Shown piece by piece: positions 59,161 to 64,000 of a stretch of DNA of 64,000 nucleotides. The translations under genes were made by a program, and so were the position numbers. How positions within the stretch are numbered: the first letter of the stretch is position 1; each line of letters begins with the position of its first letter. Under the pieces are notes generated by a model that saw nothing but the letters and a program-made list of their open reading frames with translations, was not told where the DNA came from and searched no databases. The stretch spans positions 24,498,237 to 24,562,236 of the forward strand of contig CM048844.1 in assembly GCA_026545765.1 (NCBI GenBank), given 5' to 3'. This stretch comes from Plantago major. Lineage: Eukaryota; Streptophyta; Magnoliopsida; Lamiales; Plantaginaceae.

Positions 59161-60468
59161 TAATATATGGGAGGTTAAGGAAAGTTTGTTTCTGTGTAAC
59201 CGATTTAATAGAAGGAAAAATTTGAATCAAAGTGTACCATCACACTAATAAGTTAAATTTGTTTAAAACGGATGATTCAAATTTCAGGTAATTTTTGTCA
59301 ACATAATAGCTATGTCTATTAATAGGCAAATCGTGATTGATGATTTGATGCAATCATATAATATTGCCATGAAAATAGCCATGTCTATTATTAGCTATGT
59401 CTACAACATTTTATAATAAAAAGGTACTTTAACATATTATATGCAGCATGTAGGTTTGAAAAACAAAACTTAAGAGAATTAGCTCCGGTTGTGAACGAAC
59501 TGAGAAATAATAAAAAGAAATTAAGCAAGTGCACACAAGAGGTTGTGTGTCAGTATTGGGCATAAATGTTGCAATTTGGGTGTCAGGAATGAATATGCAG
59601 CTGCGGGGTTCAAGTTCTCAAAATGGCAGTTCTACGAAAGCGAAGGATAGATGAATTCATCAACCATTACTCCAGACACATGCACAATTGACAAAGAAAA
59701 AAAGTTCCAAGCCTAAGTAACCATGTATAATCACCAATCCCTCTACAAACCAGTGTCCAAAGTGTTGCCCATTGTACATATGGACGGGGTGGAGATAATC
59801 AAGGATCCAAGAGAGATCCCCGGTCCATAGCAATTATGATCTGAATTATGTTATTGTTGGTTTCTGATGGCATGAGAAAACATGGACGCGTTGGGTTCGT
59901 TTATTATACTAGAAATCTAATAGTACAAATTATTTTCCTTATACAGGTTTTCGAACTCATTTGACACTCAATCCCGTCTTATCTGCTCAAGAATTACCGA
60001 TCGACTTGCTGTTAGGAATATTCTCAATAAATATTTTAAATTCACTGTTGAATTGGAGGGAGGTTGCTCGCAAGCCGGTGCTGTTTACGAAAGAATTATG
60101 ATTATGCACATGAATTTTTTGTTTTAGGCTTTAATGATTAGTGAGTAGTTGAGTTACAACCAGCATTACGAAACCGATGATCTTGGTGGTTTATGCTCCA
60201 GCGCTAACAATATATATTATGTGATGCAGATGATCACTTTCACATTTTGTACACAATTTTATTGAATTAGTATCTTCATTACAAAAAAAAAATTGCTATG
60301 CTTGAAGGAAAAACGATTATCTTTCGTACAAATCTAATACCAATTAAAAAAATAGTTCTCTAATGCAAATGAACAATAATATAACAGTATGGATTTACAA
60401 AAATAATACTCAATATAAAGGAAATTGATTATCATTGGATATAACCTTTTTATACACACCAATAATTA
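59161..60468. other. Intergenic, nothing recognised
   Basis: No supportable coding region, repeat or RNA gene. Confidence 0.4.
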
Positions 60469-60470
60469 TA

Positions 60471-61060
60471 CTCCATCCGTTACGAATTAGTTCATAGATT
60501 TGACATTTCAGTTGTTCCACATAGCATCATAAATTACTATAAATGAAGTCCCCCACACCCAAAATAATAATAATAATGCATACAAATTACATGTTTCACC
60601 ATAAAAAAGTACTGCATAATTTTACCATCTTTTTAATCTTTCATCGTTTATTTTAACTTTCACCTAAATCTACGTCAACCCTAATGTATGAAGTTCCCGA
60701 GACGGAGGGAGTATCACATTTTAGGCTAATATTAGTTACATTCTTCACGAGAAATAACTTAGGATACTCCCTCCGTCACGAAGAACTAATATTACCCTAA
60801 AATGTGATACTCCCCCCGTACAGGAGAACTTCATACATTAGGCTTGACGACTGATGCGTAGTTTTAGGTGAAAATTAAAACATATGATAAAACATGAAAA
60901 GTGAGAAAAAGTTGTAATTTTAGTGGCAAAATGTATAATTTTATTGAAAAGGTAAGATTTTTTATTATTTTTCATTATGGGATAGATTCATTTTTAATAA
61001 TATATGAAGTCTAATGAGACGGGTTAAAAAATGTCATTGTATGAAGTTCTGCAGAGGGAG
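60471..61060. mobile_element. Cluster of nested or adjacent Stowaway MITEs
   Basis: One full copy (60471-60711; CTCCATCCGTTACGAATTAG...GAGACGGAGGGAG, TA flanks) and a second (60810-61060; CTCCCCCCGTACAGGAGAAC...TTCTGCAGAGGGAG, TA flanks). Between them lies a third, partial one starting CTCCCTCCGTCACG (60767). Its CTAATATTACCCTAAAATGTGA pairs inversely with TCACATTTTAGGCTAATATTAG (60714-60735), so one element appears to have been broken by insertion of its neighbours. Confidence 0.8.
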
Positions 61061-61634
61061 TATAACTTTTACTCCCTTCGAGTTTCGCTAAAAAATGTAT
61101 CTATTCGTTTTTTAAACGTCCCACTAATTTAGGCTAAAATGTGATATAATAAAAAAGTAAACCTCACTATCTCATACTTTTTTTCATTTTTTTTTATCAT
61201 CTCTCTTATTTATTTTTTAAGAGTTAAATCTCCTAACAAGCTAGCAGCCATGGCTAACTGAGAGGAGCGAGGGGACATAGTAGAGATAAAGAGAAAGTGA
61301 CAACATGGTATTCTGTCATTCTATTTGAGTATTCATCTTATTTCACATCACACATACACTATCTTATACTTCCTTCGTCCCACCCCATGTTTCCATTTGA
61401 CTCTTGGTCAACAAAATAAGAAAATTGGAAATTTCAACAAAAATTAAATGATAAAATAATAAAGAATAAATAAAAATTGATAGTGGGGTGATAAAGTGGA
61501 AAGTTGAGTATTATATAGATGAAAAAAGAATAAAGAATAAACAAAATATAGATAGTGATTTGGTAAATTTGTACATATAAAGTATTGGGGGATGTATATA
61601 TAAGGAACTCAAGATGTAAAAGGTTGTCTTTGAG
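61061..61634. other. Intergenic with Stowaway-like half ends
   Basis: ACTCCCTTCGAGTTTCGCT (61071) and ACTTCCTTCGTCCCACCCCA (61369) resemble Stowaway left ends, but matching right ends were not found. No gene. Confidence 0.4.
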
Positions 61635-64000
61635 TACATGGTGCATTCTGTGCGGACTATTGAATCTGACTTTATCGTGCATGTATGGTGGGAATAAATG
61701 CGCTAAGAAATTTTCATAGTATTTTAATGAGCGGACTACGGTTGATGGTAATGGCTACCCGATTTATAGGAGGCGTGACATTGGTTCCACTATTGACAAG
61801 AATGACAATCTCATTGATATGTCATAATATAAGATGTACAAATATATATATAATAATATATAATATATTACATTAATTTATCATCATCACATTTGATTGT
61901 CTGTCTATTCCAATAAACTGAATTCATTAACTATTCTTATATAGGTATATTATTCCGCACAATCCGTTTTTACTAATGAAGTACCTGGCACACATAAATA
62001 TTGAATTGTGTAATAAGACCAATTCAATCAAATATTTGTTCAAGTATGTCAACATGGGGGTTGATAGAATTGGTGCAAAATAATCGTGGAGAATGAGGTG
62101 AAGGATTATGTTGTTTGTCGGTATGTTTCTGCATGTGAGGTCGTATGGAGTGTTATGGAATATGATGTTCATTAAAGAGATCCACCTGTTGAGTTTTTGT
62201 CATTTCACATGGAGGGTAAACAGTCCGTCACATTTAAGGATGGTGATTTGATTACCGATTAATTGGAGAAGCTTACCGTTCCAGAGAAAAAGTTCCTTTA
62301 AATGGATGAAGCTCAACAAAAATCATCATGAGGCACGTGGGTATCTATATGCTGAGTTCCCTAAATATTATGTGTGGGATCCTAGAGGAAAGTGTGGAGA
62401 GATATAGGAAGCAGTACATTAACAAAGTTGGAATAATTTACCTGCATGTCAATATCGACTAGTCCCCTATATTAGGGGTGCCACATGCTTTGAGGACTTG
62501 CGGACTTTGGATAATGTTGTTCAACCGTGAAGCATGCTACACTTTGTGGCTGCTCGATGAAGACAAAGGGTATATTAAGGCTATAAGGGAAGCCATCTTT
62601 AGGGATCCGAATGTTACCTTCGACATTTGCTCTCAGTTCTTCTTCTATCTGATAGCATGTCCAGGCCCTTGCATGTGGGAAAGTACATGGGAATATCTAT
62701 CTGATGACATACTGTACATGATGTGAAGAAAGTTGAACAATCCAGGTGTTTACTTTCAATCAACTTATTCATTTAAATATTTCTATAAGAAATTAGATTT
62801 ATTATTTATTACATTGATTTCGTTCCCAATATTTCAATGTGAGGTTTGAGCTCAATGAGGAACAGTTGAATAATTTTACTCCTGAGTTAGAAGAGTTGAT
62901 TTCTATGAATGGGTTTAGTTTGAGTAACATTGAAGGTATGCCCATGCTCGACGAAATAGTTATTTATAATGGTCTGGATAGTCTAATTGATGAAGAAATG
63001 TCGTATGATTTTGATGATATGATTTAGCATCATAATCATCTGTATCCATATCCCAATAATAACCAGTGAGTGTTTACCATACCATTATGAATGTCGTCGA
63101 TTATAGTACTGATGGAGTTTTCTTTCTCTAAGGTTACGGTGCCATCGAAAATAAATTCTATGGAAGACACTATGTTTTGCTTTACGTGGTAAACGTTATA
63201 TTATTCTCACGGTTGCATCCAATGGTATAGCTTCTCTACTTCTACCTGGGGGCCGCACTGCACATTCTAAATTCAGTATTCCATTGCAGGTCGATGAGAC
63301 TACCACATGTAGTACAACTATATATCTGACATGACTGTTGAATAGTACAAAGTTAATCATGTGGTGTGAGGTACCTGTGACTAATAGGTTTTGCTTTGAG
63401 GCTCTTGATCGCGGTCTCAAGGACATAATTAAAGGTCTCAATGGTAGAGATTCAATCAAGCCATTTGGTGGATTGGTGTTTTTTTTTTTTTTGTGGGGAT
63501 TCAGATAGATATTGCATGTTATACAAAAGGGAAGTAGGCAGGACATATATAGTTCATGCCCCACTTTGCTCATCTAAGAAATTTTAAAGTTCGTGTCGTG
63601 TATTGAAGCTTACAAATAAGATCCATCTGCATGTATTTTTCTACTTTATAATATTAATCATAATTTGTTTTCTCATTTCCATTATAAAAGATAGTCTTGA
63701 AATTTTAATTGCAGTCTGGCGGCCCACCTGCCAAGGTTGGGAGCATTAGGGATTTTGTTGAGTGGTTGTTTAGAGTTGGAGATGGTTGGTGTTATTAATG
63801 ATGGTGTGAGGTAGAATTCAAATTGCCTGATGATATTTTGATTCGCTATACTTCTGAACCAATTGATGCAATAGTTAAGAGTACATATCCGAGCATATTT
63901 GACCATGATCAGTGACGGTCGATACTTCGAAGGTCAATGATTATATCATGTCACTTTTACCTAGAGATGCCACTGAGTTCATGTGCAAATAGCATATGTC
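61635..64000 (+). pseudogene. Degenerate Helitron Rep/helicase, partial at window end
   Basis: Successive blocks of the plant Helitron replicase-helicase appear in family order but in shifting frames: TVDGNGYPIYRRRD (61739-61780), YLAHINIELCNKTNSIKYLF and KYVNMG (about 61980-62060), AEFPKYYVWDPRGK (about 62350-62395), SFEDLRTLDN-like sequence (about 62480-62515), ACYTLWLLDEDKGYIKAI and TWEYLSDDILYMM (62478-62726). After an intron-like gap come LNEEQLNNFTPELEELI (62839-63027), ASNGIASLLLPGGRTAHS (about 63205-63260), CFEALDRGLKDI-like sequence (about 63390-63430), and KLPDDILIRYTSEPIDAIVK (about 63815-63880). NDYIMSLLPRDATEFM follows near the end. The Walker A segment expected before ASNGIASLLLPGG was not seen, and frameshifts and stops are frequent. 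It is dead and continues beyond the window; the Helitron ends are not in view. Confidence 0.85.

Noticed and set aside
59000..59230. Opposing open frames of about 64-76 residues
   Set aside because: They lie in the arms of a foldback MITE, which explains openness on both strands.

Overview
This is nuclear DNA from a flowering plant, almost certainly a dicot. It is AT-rich, its genes have many spliced introns, and most of it is plant-type transposable elements: CACTA, Ty1/copia, solo LTRs, Helitrons, and Stowaway- and Tourist-like MITEs. I cannot name the species. No bacterial features, CRISPR array, rRNA or tRNA gene was recognised.

Only two intact-looking host genes are present, both on the + strand. 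The first (29326-41940, 16 coding exons, about 729 aa) encodes the spindle-assembly-checkpoint protein MAD1. Every splice junction can be placed and the phases close. The second (52877-55386, 5 coding exons, 216 aa) encodes a PPC/DUF296 protein of the AHL family with no recognisable AT-hook. Just downstream (about 56320-57075) lies a second copy of this locus's 5' and 3' flanks, fused with all coding exons missing. It looks like a tandem duplicate that lost its coding body.

Layout. 1-1870: intergenic, one Tourist-like MITE, a possible promoter. 1871-8917: complete CACTA (En/Spm) element with TGG target-site duplication, palindromic subterminal repeats, and broken tnp2-type and PTTA/TNPA-type genes on the - strand. 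8921-11480: an exon-like stretch, then a degenerate roughly 110-160 bp tandem array with an insert. 12181-14855: MITEs. 14968-19138 and 26814-29115: two related Helitron-like elements; the second ends 210 bp before the MAD1 start codon. 19380-21431: solo LTR with ATTAT duplication. About 22090-22400: decayed RNase H-like fragment. 29116-42340: MAD1 with intronic repeats and MITEs. 42337-46235: intergenic with MITEs and a Helitron-like 3' end. 46236-51892: copia retrotransposon with both LTRs, broken gag-pol, and a second solo LTR nested in it (47286-48190, GTGAT duplication). 52290-57075: AHL gene and its coding-less duplicate. 57100-61630: MITEs and Helitron-like termini. 61635-64000: degenerate Helitron Rep/helicase running off the window end.

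I see no convincing new molecular system. The most useful leads are the coding-less AHL duplicate, the AHL without an AT-hook, the Helitron end abutting the MAD1 promoter, and the clean nested-insertion record in the copia element. All exon boundaries, repeat lengths and similarity statements are by eye.
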